Source: Streptomyces griseocarneus
GTDB lineage: Bacteria; Actinomycetota; Actinomycetes; Streptomycetales; Streptomycetaceae
Assembly: GCA_003674045.1 (NCBI GenBank)
Contig: PENC01000003.1
Coordinates: forward strand, 248,001 to 312,000
Direction: 5' to 3'
Length of the DNA stretch: 64,000 bases
The translations under genes and the position numbers were made by a program. Positions 1 through 8,337 of this stretch are shown one piece after another; the first letter of the stretch is position 1; every line of letters begins with the position of its first letter. Under the pieces are notes generated by a model. That model saw only the letters and a list, made by a program, of their open reading frames with translations, searched no databases and was not told the DNA's origin.

Positions 1-58
1 GGCGCCCGCGAGCGCCTGACGGGCGCACCCGCGACAGAGGCTCGCACCACGCGAAACA

Positions 59-111
59 GCCGTGGCCCCTTCGGACCCGATACCCGGGACCGGAGGGGCC
101 ACGGCCGTTTT
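59..111 (+). terminator. Intrinsic terminator of an upstream gene
   Basis: An 11-bp perfect stem (GCCGTGGCCCC at 59-69 pairing with GGGGCCACGGC at 95-105) is followed by TTTT at 108-111. It reads as a rho-independent terminator for a gene ending left of the window. Positions 1-58 hold no recognisable gene. Confidence 0.7.
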
Positions 112-178
112 CCGTCCTGTCCGTCCTGGCCGGATGCGGCCTTGTCCCCGGTCCGGCGGTCCTGATGAGGTGATCGCC

Positions 179-1282
179 GTGTCGGTGGACAACTCTCCCG
201 GCTCCGGCGGCGGCCGGAGCATGGTCACACTGGACGACTACCGCGCGGCGGCGCGCCCGTTGGTCGAACCGTCGGCGTGGGACTTCATCGACGGCGGCAG
301 CGGTGACGAGACGACCCTGCGCGAGAACCTCACCGGCTACCGCCGCTACCGGCTGCGCCCACGCGTCCTCGTCGACGTCTCCCGCTGCGACACGCGCACC
401 GCGCTGCTCGGTTCCCCGGTCGCGCTGCCCATCGGGGTCGCGCCGACGGCCTTCCACGGTCTGGTCACACCCGAGGGCGAGCCGGCCTGCGCCCGTGCCG
501 CCGGTGAGGTGGGCGCGCTGATGGTGGTCAGCACGTTCGCCACCACGCGGCTCGAGGACATCGCGCGCGTGGCGCGGGGGCCGCTGTGGCTGCAGCTGTA
601 CGTCTTCCGGGACCGGGCCACGAGCGAGGACCTGGTCAGGAGGGCCGAAGCGGCCGGCTACCGGGCGCTCGTCGTCACCGTGGACGCCCCCGTCCAGGCA
701 CGCCGGGTACGGGACCTGCGCAACGGCTTCGCCCTGCCTCCGGGCCTGGTACCGGCGAACTTTCCCGAGCAGCCCGCCGACGGCTCGTCGGCCGAGCTGT
801 CCCAGCAGGTGGCCCGGCGCATCGACCCCGCCCTCACCTGGGACGACCTCGCCTGGCTGCGGTCGCTGACCCGGCTCCCGATCGTCCTGAAGGGCGTACT
901 GACGGCCGAGGATGCGGCGCGCGCGGCGGAGCTCGGCGTGGCCGCGATCGCGGTTTCCAATCATGGCGGCCGCCAGCTGGACCACTCGGTCACCGCCCTC
1001 GACGCGCTCCCCGAGGTCGTCTCCGCCGTCGCCGGGCGCTGCGAGGTCCTGGTCGACGGAGGCATCCGCAGCGGCTCGGACGTGCTGGTCGCCCTGGCCC
1101 TCGGTGCCCGGGCGGTGCTGGTGGGGCGGCCCGTGCTGTGGGGCCTGGCCGTCTCGGGAGCCGCAGGCGCACGCGACGTGCTGTCGATCCTGGCCACGGA
1201 ACTGGAGACGGCCATGGCGCTCAGCGGCCGCCCCGACCTCGCGTCGGTGGACGCGAGCCTGCTGCACCCGCGCAACGCGTGA
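179..1282 (+). CDS. FMN-dependent alpha-hydroxy acid oxidase
   Basis: This 367-residue protein belongs to the FMN-dependent 2-hydroxyacid dehydrogenase/oxidase family (lactate, glycolate and mandelate oxidases), TIM-barrel flavoenzymes that oxidise 2-hydroxyacids to 2-oxoacids. The diagnostic active-site segment SNHGGRQLD is present, with the catalytic base at about His262 and the substrate-binding Arg three residues on. The FMN phosphate-binding DGGIR segment follows, and the LQLY and VTVDAP strands that carry active-site Tyr and Asp are visible. The frame stays open upstream to 62, but 59-111 is a terminator hairpin. GTG at 179, with GAGG at 167-170, is therefore preferred; ATG at 221 is an alternative. 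The family is certain, the substrate is not; hydroxymandelate or lactate are possibilities. Confidence 0.85.
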   Translation: MSVDNSPGSGGGRSMVTLDDYRAAARPLVEPSAWDFIDGGSGDETTLRENLTGYRRYRLRPRVLVDVSRCDTRTALLGSPVALPIGVAPTAFHGLVTPEGEPACARAAGEVGALMVVSTFATTRLEDIARVARGPLWLQLYVFRDRATSEDLVRRAEAAGYRALVVTVDAPVQARRVRDLRNGFALPPGLVPANFPEQPADGSSAELSQQVARRIDPALTWDDLAWLRSLTRLPIVLKGVLTAEDAARAAELGVAAIAVSNHGGRQLDHSVTALDALPEVVSAVAGRCEVLVDGGIRSGSDVLVALALGARAVLVGRPVLWGLAVSGAAGARDVLSILATELETAMALSGRPDLASVDASLLHPRNA

Positions 1283-1364
1283 CCTGTCCCGTCTCTCCCG
1301 TCTTCTCCCGCCGGGGCGCCCGTCCTCTCCTCCCGGGGTATCGGCTAAATGCCATACCCACTTG

Positions 1365-1402
1365 CCTAAATCTTTTAGGTAGCTGCATAATCGATACAGC
1401 TA
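1365..1402. promoter_or_regulatory. Candidate operator in the TetR promoter
   Basis: An unusually AT-rich stretch just upstream of the TetR gene holds two inverted repeats. CCTAAA-TCT-TTTAGG spans 1365-1379, and TAGCTG (1380-1385) pairs with CAGCTA (1397-1402). Their position suggests autoregulation by the TetR protein encoded from 1417. This is inference from symmetry and location only. Confidence 0.45.
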
Positions 1403-1416
1403 AACGGAGGGAGATC

Positions 1417-1986
1417 ATGGTGCGAGCGGGACTGACCACGGAACGACTGGTCCAGGCAGGGGCGGAGCTCGCCGACGAGGCCGGGTTCGACGCCGTGACC
1501 CCCTCCGCGCTCGCCCGGCGCTTCGACGTCAAGGTCGCGAGCCTGTACTCGCACCTGAAGAACTCCCAGGACCTCAGGACCCGGATCGCCCTGCTCGCCC
1601 TGGAGGAGCTCGCCGACCGGGCCGCCGACGCCCTGGCGGGGCGGGCGGGCAAGGACGCCCTGACCGCCTTCGCGAACGCCTACCGCGACTACGCCCGTGA
1701 GCACCCCGGCCGCTGGGCCGCGACCCGGCTCCGGCTCGACCCCGAGACGGCGGCCGCCAGTGCGGGCGGCAGGCACGCGCGGATGATGCGGGCGATCCTG
1801 CGCGGCTACGACCTGGCGGAACCGGAGCAGACCCACGCGATCCGGCTGCTGGGCAGCGTCTTCCACGGCTACGTCGGCCTGGAGGCGGCGGGGGGATTCA
1901 GCCACAGCGCCCCCGACTCGCAGGAGTCCTGGGCGCGGGCCCTGGACGCCCTCGACGCCCTGCTGCGCAACTGGCCCACGTCCTGA
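1417..1986 (+). CDS. TetR/AcrR-family transcriptional regulator
   Basis: A 189-residue TetR-family repressor. The N-terminal helix-turn-helix lies at about residues 20-48 (TPSALARRFDVKVASLYSHL). The C-terminal half ends in an FHGYVGLE segment typical of the WHG-type TetR C-terminal domain that forms the ligand pocket and dimer. The frame is open far upstream, overlapping the oxidase gene, but ATG at 1417 has a good ribosome site (GGAGGGA at 1406-1412) and begins exactly where TetR homology begins. It lies 131 bp before the GDSL hydrolase on the same strand and may control itself, that gene or the upstream oxidase. The effector is unknown. Confidence 0.85.
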   Translation: MVRAGLTTERLVQAGAELADEAGFDAVTPSALARRFDVKVASLYSHLKNSQDLRTRIALLALEELADRAADALAGRAGKDALTAFANAYRDYAREHPGRWAATRLRLDPETAAASAGGRHARMMRAILRGYDLAEPEQTHAIRLLGSVFHGYVGLEAAGGFSHSAPDSQESWARALDALDALLRNWPTS

Positions 1987-2061
1987 ACGGGCCCCGCGCC
2001 GACCGCACGCGGCCACCGGCGTCGCACAGGTCCCGCGCAGAACCTCGACCGGCAGCCCGCC

Positions 2062-2109
2062 GACGGGCTGACACACCGACAGTCCACTGACGGGCTGACA
2101 CACCGACAG
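2062..2109 (+). repeat. Two tandem 21-bp direct repeats before the hydrolase gene
   Basis: Positions 2062-2082 and 2089-2109 are identical 21-mers beginning GACGGGCTGACACACC, with a 27-bp period. A shorter partial copy (CTGA) follows directly before the ATG at 2119. The location between the TetR and hydrolase genes suggests a binding site or a small tandem duplication in the 5' leader. Confidence 0.6.
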
Positions 2110-2118
2110 GCTGAGACC

Positions 2119-3306
2119 ATGCACACCACGCCCACCGACTGGATCACCACACCCATCACCCTGGACCTTCTGCGCGGCGCCCTCGACCTGGAGCGCACCG
2201 CCCACGGCGTGCTGCCGCACCGGCTCCCCGCCCGGGCCCGCGTCCAGAACACCGCCCCGCAGCTCGCCATGGCGGAGTCCCAGCCCTCCGGCGTACGCCT
2301 CGTCCTGCGTACCCGGGCCACCGCCGTCGAACTGGACACGCTGCCCACCAAGCGCGTCTACGTCGGCGCCCCGCCCCGCCCCGACGGCGTGTACGAGCTG
2401 CTCGTCGACGGCCGTCCGGCGGGCCGGGGGAGTGTGACCGGCGGCAACACCCTGACCATCGACATGGCCACCGGGGCCGCCACGCAGCAGCCGGGCCCGG
2501 TCGGCACCCTGCGCTTCGGCGGCCTGTCCGACGACGTCAAGGACGTCGAGATCTGGCTGCCGTACAACGAGACCACCGAACTCGTCGCCCTGCGCACCGA
2601 CGCCCCCGTCGAGCCCGTACCCGACCAGGGCCGCGCCGTGTGGCTGCACCACGGCAGTTCCATCAGCCACGGCTCCGACGCGGCCGGTCCCACCAGCACA
2701 TGGCCGGCGCTCGCCGCTTCCCTCGGCGGCGTGGAACTGATCAACCTGGGCTTCGCCGGGAGCGCCCTGCTCGACCCGTTCACCGCACGCGCCCTGCGGG
2801 ACACCCCCGCCGACCTGATCAGCATCAAGATGGGCATCAACCTCGTCAACGCCGACCTGATGCGCCTGCGTGCCTTCACCCCGGCCGTCCACGGCTTCCT
2901 CGACACCGTCCGCGACGGTCACCCCACCACGCCGCTGCTGGTCGTGTCGCCCATCCTGTGCCCCGTCCACGAGGACACACCCGGCCCCAGCGCCCCGGAC
3001 CTCACCGCTCTGAGCGCCGGGCAGCTGCGGTTCCGGGCCACGGGCGACCCGGCGGAGCGCGCGAGCGGGAAGCTGACCCTGGGCGTCATCCGGGACGAGC
3101 TCGCCCGGATCGTGGAGCAGCGGGCCGCCGAGGACCCGAACCTGTACTACCTCGACGGCCGCGAGCTCTACGGCGAGGCCGACTCCGCCGAACTGCCGCT
3201 GCCCGACCGGCTCCACCCGGACGCCGCCACCCACCGCCGCATGGGCGAACGCTTCGCCAAGCTGGCCTTCACCGCCGACGGCCCCTTCGCGGACCGCAGC
3301 GCCTGA
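2119..3306 (+). CDS. SGNH/GDSL-type hydrolase with N-terminal beta domain
   Basis: A 395-residue hydrolase of the SGNH superfamily. The N-terminal ~170 residues look like the beta-sandwich domain that precedes the catalytic domain in SsfX3-like acyl hydrolases (YVGAPPRPDGVYELLVDG). The catalytic domain then shows block I as HHGSSISHGS (nucleophile Ser), NLGFAGSA (oxyanion Gly), MGINLVN in the block III position, and DRLHPD near the C-terminus (catalytic Asp and His). No signal peptide is evident, so a cytoplasmic esterase or acyl-transfer role is likely. The start at 2119 directly follows the tandem repeats, and the preceding bases contain only a weak ribosome site. The natural substrate cannot be read from sequence. 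Confidence 0.82.
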   Translation: MHTTPTDWITTPITLDLLRGALDLERTAHGVLPHRLPARARVQNTAPQLAMAESQPSGVRLVLRTRATAVELDTLPTKRVYVGAPPRPDGVYELLVDGRPAGRGSVTGGNTLTIDMATGAATQQPGPVGTLRFGGLSDDVKDVEIWLPYNETTELVALRTDAPVEPVPDQGRAVWLHHGSSISHGSDAAGPTSTWPALAASLGGVELINLGFAGSALLDPFTARALRDTPADLISIKMGINLVNADLMRLRAFTPAVHGFLDTVRDGHPTTPLLVVSPILCPVHEDTPGPSAPDLTALSAGQLRFRATGDPAERASGKLTLGVIRDELARIVEQRAAEDPNLYYLDGRELYGEADSAELPLPDRLHPDAATHRRMGERFAKLAFTADGPFADRSA

Positions 3307-3486
3307 CACACCCGCCCGGGGCGGTCGCATCTAGATGACTGTCCGTCAGAAGAGCGCCGCACCGGGCCACTTGCCGGAAAGCTCTCCGGAGTCGGGGCCG
3401 ACGGTGCGATGGTTTCCCGGAGATACCGCTCGATCCCCGCGTCGTGGACGCGGGGCCTCCCGACGGCATCAACGGAGAGCAGCAGC

Positions 3487-4812
3487 ATGTCCATTCACCT
3501 ACATGTACGCAGACGCGCCGCCGTGGCAGCCGCGGCGCTGACCATGGCCGCGCCCCTCCTGGGCATCGCACCCTCGTACGCCGCGGCATCCCCGTACGCC
3601 GCGCGCCCCCACGTGCCGCGCACCGAGATCGTCAGCGTCGCGGCGGACGGCACCAGGGGCGACCAGCGCTCCATCTCACCCGCGATCAGCTACGACGGCC
3701 GTTACGTCGCCTTCGACTCCGAAGCGTCCAACCTGATACCGGGCGGGACCGGCACCGGGGACGTCTTCCTCCGTGACCTGCGTACCGGCACGATCGTCCG
3801 CGCGGGGGTGGGCGACGACGGCCGCCGGTCCGACGACGGAAGCTGGAGCGCCACCCTGAGCGGGAACGGGCGCGTCGTCGGCTTCACCTCCTCCGACCCC
3901 GCGCTCGCCCCCGGCGACCGGCCGCCCCACGGCAGCTACGCGTACGTCCGCGACCTGCGCACCGGCCGTACCGAGTCGGTCGGCATCGGCGTGGACGGCG
4001 TGCCCTTCCGGTGGGCCGCGCCCAGGGCGCTGAGCGCGGACGGCCGTTACGTCGTTTTCGCCGGGGCCGTACCGACCGACAAGCCGCCCTTCTCCCGGAG
4101 CACGCTCTACCTGCGTGACCGGGTCCGCGGCACCACGGAGCTGATCAGCGGTGCCGTCACCCCGGAGATGCCCGGCCTGGGGAGCGCCTCGATCAGTGCG
4201 GACGGGCGGTACGTGGCCTTCACCACGTACGACGACGCCCGGATCAACGAGAAGAACGCCGTGTACGTCCGGGACCGGCGCACCGGCCGGCTGGAGAACG
4301 TCGACCACACGCCCGGCGACCCGCGGCCGGTCAGCCACTGGTACGGCCACGCCTCCCTCAGCGCCGACGGCCGCTTCATCGCGTACGTGACCAACCGGGA
4401 CGGCAAGTCCGCGAGGAACCCGACCGCGTTGTGGGAGGTCTTCGTGCACGACCTGCGCACAGGCCGCACCACGCTCGCCGCCGCGGCGCCCGACGGCGGC
4501 CCCCTGGGCAAGGCCGCGCACGAGCCGAGGATCAGCCCCGACGGCCGCTACGTCGCCTACGGCACCGGAGCCTGCGCGACCGCCGAGCCGCACTGCGGCT
4601 ACGCGCTCTACGTACGCGACCTGCGGCGCCATGGCCGCGAGGCGACTCGCCGGGTCAGCGTCGCCATGGACGGCGGCTTCCCCGACCACGGGGCCGAGGC
4701 TCCCGTACCCGCGCGGGGCGGATGCACCGTGGTCTTCACGTCGGACGCGACGAACCTGGTGCTGGCCCACCCGCAGCGTGTCACGGACGTCTACGCCCGC
4801 CATCTCTGCTGA
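3487..4812 (+). CDS. Secreted PD40/TolB-like beta-propeller protein
   Basis: A 441-residue exported protein. Residues 1-35 form a signal peptide: basic MSIHLHVRRR, then a hydrophobic AAVAAAALTMAAPLLG core, then an Ala-rich cleavage region. The remainder consists of six or seven WD40-like PD40 repeats with the consensus S-DGRYVAF (for example ISYDGRYVAFDS, LSADGRYVVFAG, ISPDGRYVAYGT), predicting a beta-propeller. No catalytic domain is attached, unlike prolyl oligopeptidases, so a binding or scaffold role outside the cell is the safest guess. ATG at 3487 is chosen because GGAG at 3474-3477 is well placed and the signal peptide starts there; the frame is open back to 3409. Confidence 0.75.
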   Translation: MSIHLHVRRRAAVAAAALTMAAPLLGIAPSYAAASPYAARPHVPRTEIVSVAADGTRGDQRSISPAISYDGRYVAFDSEASNLIPGGTGTGDVFLRDLRTGTIVRAGVGDDGRRSDDGSWSATLSGNGRVVGFTSSDPALAPGDRPPHGSYAYVRDLRTGRTESVGIGVDGVPFRWAAPRALSADGRYVVFAGAVPTDKPPFSRSTLYLRDRVRGTTELISGAVTPEMPGLGSASISADGRYVAFTTYDDARINEKNAVYVRDRRTGRLENVDHTPGDPRPVSHWYGHASLSADGRFIAYVTNRDGKSARNPTALWEVFVHDLRTGRTTLAAAAPDGGPLGKAAHEPRISPDGRYVAYGTGACATAEPHCGYALYVRDLRRHGREATRRVSVAMDGGFPDHGAEAPVPARGGCTVVFTSDATNLVLAHPQRVTDVYARHLC

Positions 4813-4852
4813 ATCCCCTTGGCTTCTGGGCGCGTTCAGGGCAGGAGGGCGG

Positions 4853-5686
4853 TCACCCGCCTGTCCTGTGTGCGGCGACCGCCACCGTCACGTAGCGCAT
4901 CGTGAAGCTGCCGCCCATCGCGTCGATGGCGGCCCCGACCGCCTGAAGCACCTGCTCCAACGTGTCCGGTGGGAGCTGCGTGAGAGGGCCCTGGGTGGGC
5001 AGTTGGTCCAGCCACGCGTCCCGGGTGTACGGGCATTCCCACTCGACGCGCCACTCCTGCGGATCGTCGAACCCGCCCGTCTCCCGCAACCTGTCGGCGG
5101 CCTTGGTGAGCATGGGCCCGTAGTAGCTCTTCTCCGCGCTCTGCTGCGCCACCCCCTGGAGATCGAACGGCGAGTCGGGCAGCAGGCGTCGACAGGCCGT
5201 CGCGAACGCCTCCGTCACCTCGGGCGGAGGCTGGTGGACGTTCCAGAAGAGCGCCAGCAGGCCGCCGGGCCGGAGCGCCCGCGCGGCCTTGGCCGCTCCC
5301 GCCACCGGGTCGACCCAGTGCCAGGCCTGACCGGCGACGACCGCGTCGAATTCCCGGCCGTCCGGTTCCCACGCCTCGAATGTCGTCACGTCGACCTCGA
5401 CCCCGGACCGCCGTGCCAGACCGGCCATGCGCGCGTCGGGTTCGACACCGAGCACGCGACAGCCCCGCTCCTGGAGCTGCCGGGCGGAAATGCCGGTGCC
5501 GCACCCGACGTCGAGGACGTCGGGACCGGGGCTGCTCGCGACGATCCGCTCCAGCAGGCCGTCGGGATAACGCGGTCGGGTGCGGTCGTAGCGCTCGGCG
5601 TCGGTGCCGAACGACTCGGCCACGTCCCGGTGTTGATGGGGCTCGGTATCGAACGTGCGTACACGCCGCGGAGGTAAAGTGGGCAT
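4853..5686 (-). CDS. Class I SAM-dependent methyltransferase
   Basis: A 277-residue class I methyltransferase of the Methyltransf_11/25 type. Motif I is VLDVGCGTG (about residues 57-65), followed by the acidic VEPD that binds the ribose of SAM. FDAVVAGQAWHWV is the motif II/post-motif region, and LRPGGLLALF is motif III. It is transcribed divergently from the TetR gene at 5755. The annotated ATG (5684-5686) lies inside the left half of the perfect operator at 5679-5714 and has no ribosome site, so translation may be leaderless. The neighbouring regulator probably represses it, and the substrate may be the inducer or a small toxic compound. The acceptor is unknown. Confidence 0.8.
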   Translation of the reverse strand: MPTLPPRRVRTFDTEPHQHRDVAESFGTDAERYDRTRPRYPDGLLERIVASSPGPDVLDVGCGTGISARQLQERGCRVLGVEPDARMAGLARRSGVEVDVTTFEAWEPDGREFDAVVAGQAWHWVDPVAGAAKAARALRPGGLLALFWNVHQPPPEVTEAFATACRRLLPDSPFDLQGVAQQSAEKSYYGPMLTKAADRLRETGGFDDPQEWRVEWECPYTRDAWLDQLPTQGPLTQLPPDTLEQVLQAVGAAIDAMGGSFTMRYVTVAVAAHRTGG

Positions 5687-5714
5687 GCGCCCACTGTGGT
5701 GGGCGCATGCCCAC
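5679..5714. promoter_or_regulatory. Perfect 36-bp tandem palindromic operator
   Basis: GTGGGCATGCGCCCAC (5679-5694) is the exact reverse complement of GTGGGCGCATGCCCAC (5699-5714), with TGTG between. Each half is itself GTGGGC-N4-GCCCAC, so there are two identical dyads 20 bp apart, roughly two helical turns, fitting two TetR dimers on one face of the DNA. It separates the methyltransferase and TetR genes, overlaps the methyltransferase start codon and abuts a possible -10 (TAAAGT, 5675-5680) for the TetR gene. Binding by the TetR protein is inferred. Confidence 0.8.
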
Positions 5715-5754
5715 TCGTCAACAGGGCGGGGGGAGACAGGGGAGGGGGAGACAC

Positions 5755-6357
5755 ATGGTGCCGACAGGGGTGGCCCTCCACGACGTGCGCGAGTTGTTGT
5801 TCGACGCCGCTGAGCGCGTCCTGCTCCGGGACGGAGTGAACGCGCTCACCAGCCGGGCCGTCACGGCGGAGGCGGGCTGCGCCAAGGGCGTCCTGCACCG
5901 GCACTTCGCCGACTTCGACACCTTCCTCGCCGAGCTCGTGCAGGACCGCACCGCCCGGATCGCCGACCAGGCCACTGCCCTCCGGGACGCCGCCGGGACC
6001 GGTACCGTCACCGGCCATCTCACCGGCGCCCTGACGGATCTGTTCGACTCGATCGCCGTGGCGGTCGTCGGCCTCGTCATCTCCCGGGACGGCCTGCGCG
6101 CCCGGCTGCGCGAAACCGTACCGACGGGCATCCCCCTCCTGACGGAAGCCACGGAGGCAATCGCCTCCTACCTCGCCGCCGAGCGCGCACGGGGCCGTAT
6201 CAGCGCCGACGCCGACGTCGACACGCTCGCCCCCACGCTGGTGGGGGCGGCGCACCTGCTGTTCGCCGACCGGGAGAGCGCCCCGCCGGAGGCGGACGCC
6301 CTCCGCAAGGTCGTCGCCGCGGTCGTCGCGGGCGTCGTACGGCACCCGTCGCCGTGA
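5755..6357 (+). CDS. TetR-family regulator divergent from the methyltransferase
   Basis: A 200-residue TetR-family protein. The helix-turn-helix occupies about residues 25-50 (LTSRAVTAEAGCAKGVLHRHFADFDTFL), and the C-terminal domain is helical and Ala-rich with no recognisable ligand motif. ATG at 5755 follows an AGGGGAGGGGGAG ribosome site, and the protein starts at the expected distance before the HTH, although the frame is open further upstream. The perfect double dyad at 5679-5714 lies in the short divergent promoter, so it very likely represses both itself and the methyltransferase. It ends 13 bp from the convergent HD-domain gene. Confidence 0.85.
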   Translation: MVPTGVALHDVRELLFDAAERVLLRDGVNALTSRAVTAEAGCAKGVLHRHFADFDTFLAELVQDRTARIADQATALRDAAGTGTVTGHLTGALTDLFDSIAVAVVGLVISRDGLRARLRETVPTGIPLLTEATEAIASYLAAERARGRISADADVDTLAPTLVGAAHLLFADRESAPPEADALRKVVAAVVAGVVRHPSP

Positions 6358-6370
6358 TGCCTCCGGGGCG

Positions 6371-6967
6371 TCAGCTGCCCAGCGGGTTGGCGGCGACGCG
6401 CTCGGCGATCCCCGCGCGGACCGCCGAAGCCGCCGCGCTGTCCGGCTTGCGAGCGGCCTGGTCCCTGAAGCACGAGGCGAACTCGTCCGCGAGCCCCAGA
6501 CGCGGATGACGCTCCAGGACCTCGGCACGCAGACGCTCGGGCAGCGAATCCACGCCCCGCCCCGATATGTCCAGCGAGGTGGAGTACTCCAGGAGATGGC
6601 CCTCCGGGTCCTCGGCGGCGTCCACGCTGCTCCACATATGGCGGACGATCACCTCCGAGACACGCGTGCGCCGCTCTTCCGGCCACCCGGCGGCGGCACC
6701 GAAGACCCACGCCACATGGCCTCCCGCCTCCTCGAAGGGCAGGGTGTGGCTGTCGAACGCCGGCACCAGGCCGACGTCGTGCAGCAGGGAGGCGACGTAG
6801 AGCAGCTCCGCGTCGAAGGCCGTGCCGTTCGCCGTCGCGTGGGCCGCGGCCCACAGGTACGAGCGGATCGAGTGGTTGAGGAGGGCGGGCGAGCAGTAGG
6901 CGCCCGCCACTTCCCGGGCGGCCGTGCACGCGGCGGAATCCGGCACAACAAGATCGTCAAGTCTCAT
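6371..6967 (-). CDS. HD-domain protein (cyanamide hydratase-like)
   Basis: A 198-residue HD-superfamily metal-dependent hydrolase. The metal ligands are visible as His32 in NHSIRSYLW, then His63-Asp64 in YVASLLHDVGLV, with a conserved-looking FEEAGGHVAW segment after them. This spacing and the NHS-R-Y-W signature resemble the cyanamide hydratase/DDI2-like HD subgroup rather than nucleotide phosphohydrolases such as RelA/SpoT. ATG at 6967 begins the protein just before the first helix; the frame is open much further upstream but has no family similarity there. It is soluble and convergent with the TetR gene. The activity on cyanamide or another small nitrile-like substrate is a guess. Confidence 0.75.
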   Translation of the reverse strand: MRLDDLVVPDSAACTAAREVAGAYCSPALLNHSIRSYLWAAAHATANGTAFDAELLYVASLLHDVGLVPAFDSHTLPFEEAGGHVAWVFGAAAGWPEERRTRVSEVIVRHMWSSVDAAEDPEGHLLEYSTSLDISGRGVDSLPERLRAEVLERHPRLGLADEFASCFRDQAARKPDSAAASAVRAGIAERVAANPLGS

Positions 6968-7068
6968 GGCCCGATTCTCGCCCACGGGTGTGCCCTGGTG
7001 TCTCCCGGGACAGCCGGGCCGCCCTGGCCGCCCCGGCCGTCCCGGGCGCGGTGACCGACGCCGAAGCG

Positions 7069-8199
7069 TCAGCACCGCGTCCATTGCGCCACCGTGGCCG
7101 TCGTCAGCTCGGTGACCAGGACGCTGCTGCGCAGCGGCAGCAGGCGGTGTGCTTTGCACCGCTGCGTCGGCAGCAGCGCGTACTCCTCCCCGATGATCCG
7201 CGTCCACGACGAGTCGAACCGCACCCGGACGATGAGGTCCTGTGCGTTGTCGGAGACGATCGACGAACCCAGGAGCCACAGACCGGGCTCCCGTCCGTGC
7301 GCCGCGCCCGGCGGGTCGAAGGCCAGGTGGAGCAACCCCGCCGATCGCCCTTGCGGGGCACTCAGCCGGTGCCAGGCGATCTGCCCGTTCTCGTCGATCC
7401 GGCCGAACGTGCCGGTGCCCGCCTGCGCCGTGCCCAGCAGCACCACCCAGGCCGCGCCGGCCCCGCTGATCAGGCCGACCGGCGTACTGCCCCGGTCCGC
7501 CGGGACCGGCATCTGCGCCGTGCGCCCGCTCACCGGGTCGATCCGGAGCACGGAGCTCGCACCGTCCTGGCTGACGTAGAACTCGCCGCTCACCGGGTGC
7601 TGCGCGGCGAAAATGGGGTGGGCCTCGGCCTGGAAGAGCCGATACCGCTCCGGGCGTGTGTGGTCCAGGGCCAGGACCTGATCGCTCTCCTTCAGCGTCA
7701 CCCACAGCATGTCGCCGTACTCACTGACGTAGTGCGGCCCCCGGCCGCCGCCCGGAACGGCGATCTCCCGCTCGACGCGCGGCGCGGCATCGAGCGCGTC
7801 CGCCACGGGATCCACCAGCAGCAGCCGGTTCCCGCCCTCGTGCGTGGCCCAGATCCTCCCGGGGTGACGTGAGGAGACCGCCAGCCCGTGCAGCATCGAG
7901 TCCGCCGCCCCCAGCGCGAACGCCCGGACACCGGCCACCTGCTCCGTCTCGGGGTCCAGGGCCAGCTTCACCAGATGGCTGTTGGACATCTGGGACACCA
8001 GGGCCATCGGCCTGTCCGGCAACTTGACGATCTCGTGCGTCTCCTCGGCGGGCGGCAGCCTGTGCTCCACCACCGACCGACGGCACGGCACTTCCCCTCC
8101 TTGCCCGGCCGCTGTGCTCACCGGCTCTCCGAACAGTGCCCCGGCGGCGCTCAGACTGCCCAGCGCGAGCAGCCGACGATGAAAAGTACGGCGGTCCAA
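7069..8199 (-). CDS. Tat-exported Vgb-like beta-propeller protein
   Basis: About 376 residues. The N-terminus has a twin-arginine-like signal (LDRRTFHRRLLALGSLSAAGALFG), followed by a repeat-rich beta-propeller similar to virginiamycin B lyase/SMP-30 folds: DSMLHGLAVSSRHPGRIWATHE, GRGPHYVSEYGDMLWVTLKE, HPVSGEFYVSQDGASSVLRID, STPVGLISGAGAAWV. These G-P/W-T repeat edges match Vgb blades. TTG at 8199 is preferred because AGGGGGAG lies 3 nt upstream and it places the Tat motif at the extreme N-terminus. ATG at 8259 would add 20 residues but has no ribosome site. The His and Glu catalytic set of true Vgb lyases cannot be confirmed by eye, so a streptogramin lyase activity is not claimed. Confidence 0.7.
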   Translation of the reverse strand: MDRRTFHRRLLALGSLSAAGALFGEPVSTAAGQGGEVPCRRSVVEHRLPPAEETHEIVKLPDRPMALVSQMSNSHLVKLALDPETEQVAGVRAFALGAADSMLHGLAVSSRHPGRIWATHEGGNRLLLVDPVADALDAAPRVEREIAVPGGGRGPHYVSEYGDMLWVTLKESDQVLALDHTRPERYRLFQAEAHPIFAAQHPVSGEFYVSQDGASSVLRIDPVSGRTAQMPVPADRGSTPVGLISGAGAAWVVLLGTAQAGTGTFGRIDENGQIAWHRLSAPQGRSAGLLHLAFDPPGAAHGREPGLWLLGSSIVSDNAQDLIVRVRFDSSWTRIIGEEYALLPTQRCKAHRLLPLRSSVLVTELTTATVAQWTRC

Positions 8200-8337
8200 C
8201 AGCTCCCCCTGATACACGCGTGGCTTCGCGATGACAGGTCTATGGAAGCGGCATTTCATGACAATCGGACTGTAAATCCGGGCGCCTCACCTATGTGGGT
8301 GACGGCTGGCCCCGCGACGCCGTCGGGCGGCGGCCCG

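Noticed and set aside
62..178. Upstream extension of the FMN oxidase to 62
   Set aside because: The first codons would lie in the terminator hairpin at 59-111, and no family similarity exists before about residue 40 of the extended form.
7069..8199. True virginiamycin B lyase
   Set aside because: The propeller pattern fits, but the catalytic residues of Vgb could not be confirmed by eye and the protein appears exported, so only a Vgb-like fold is claimed.
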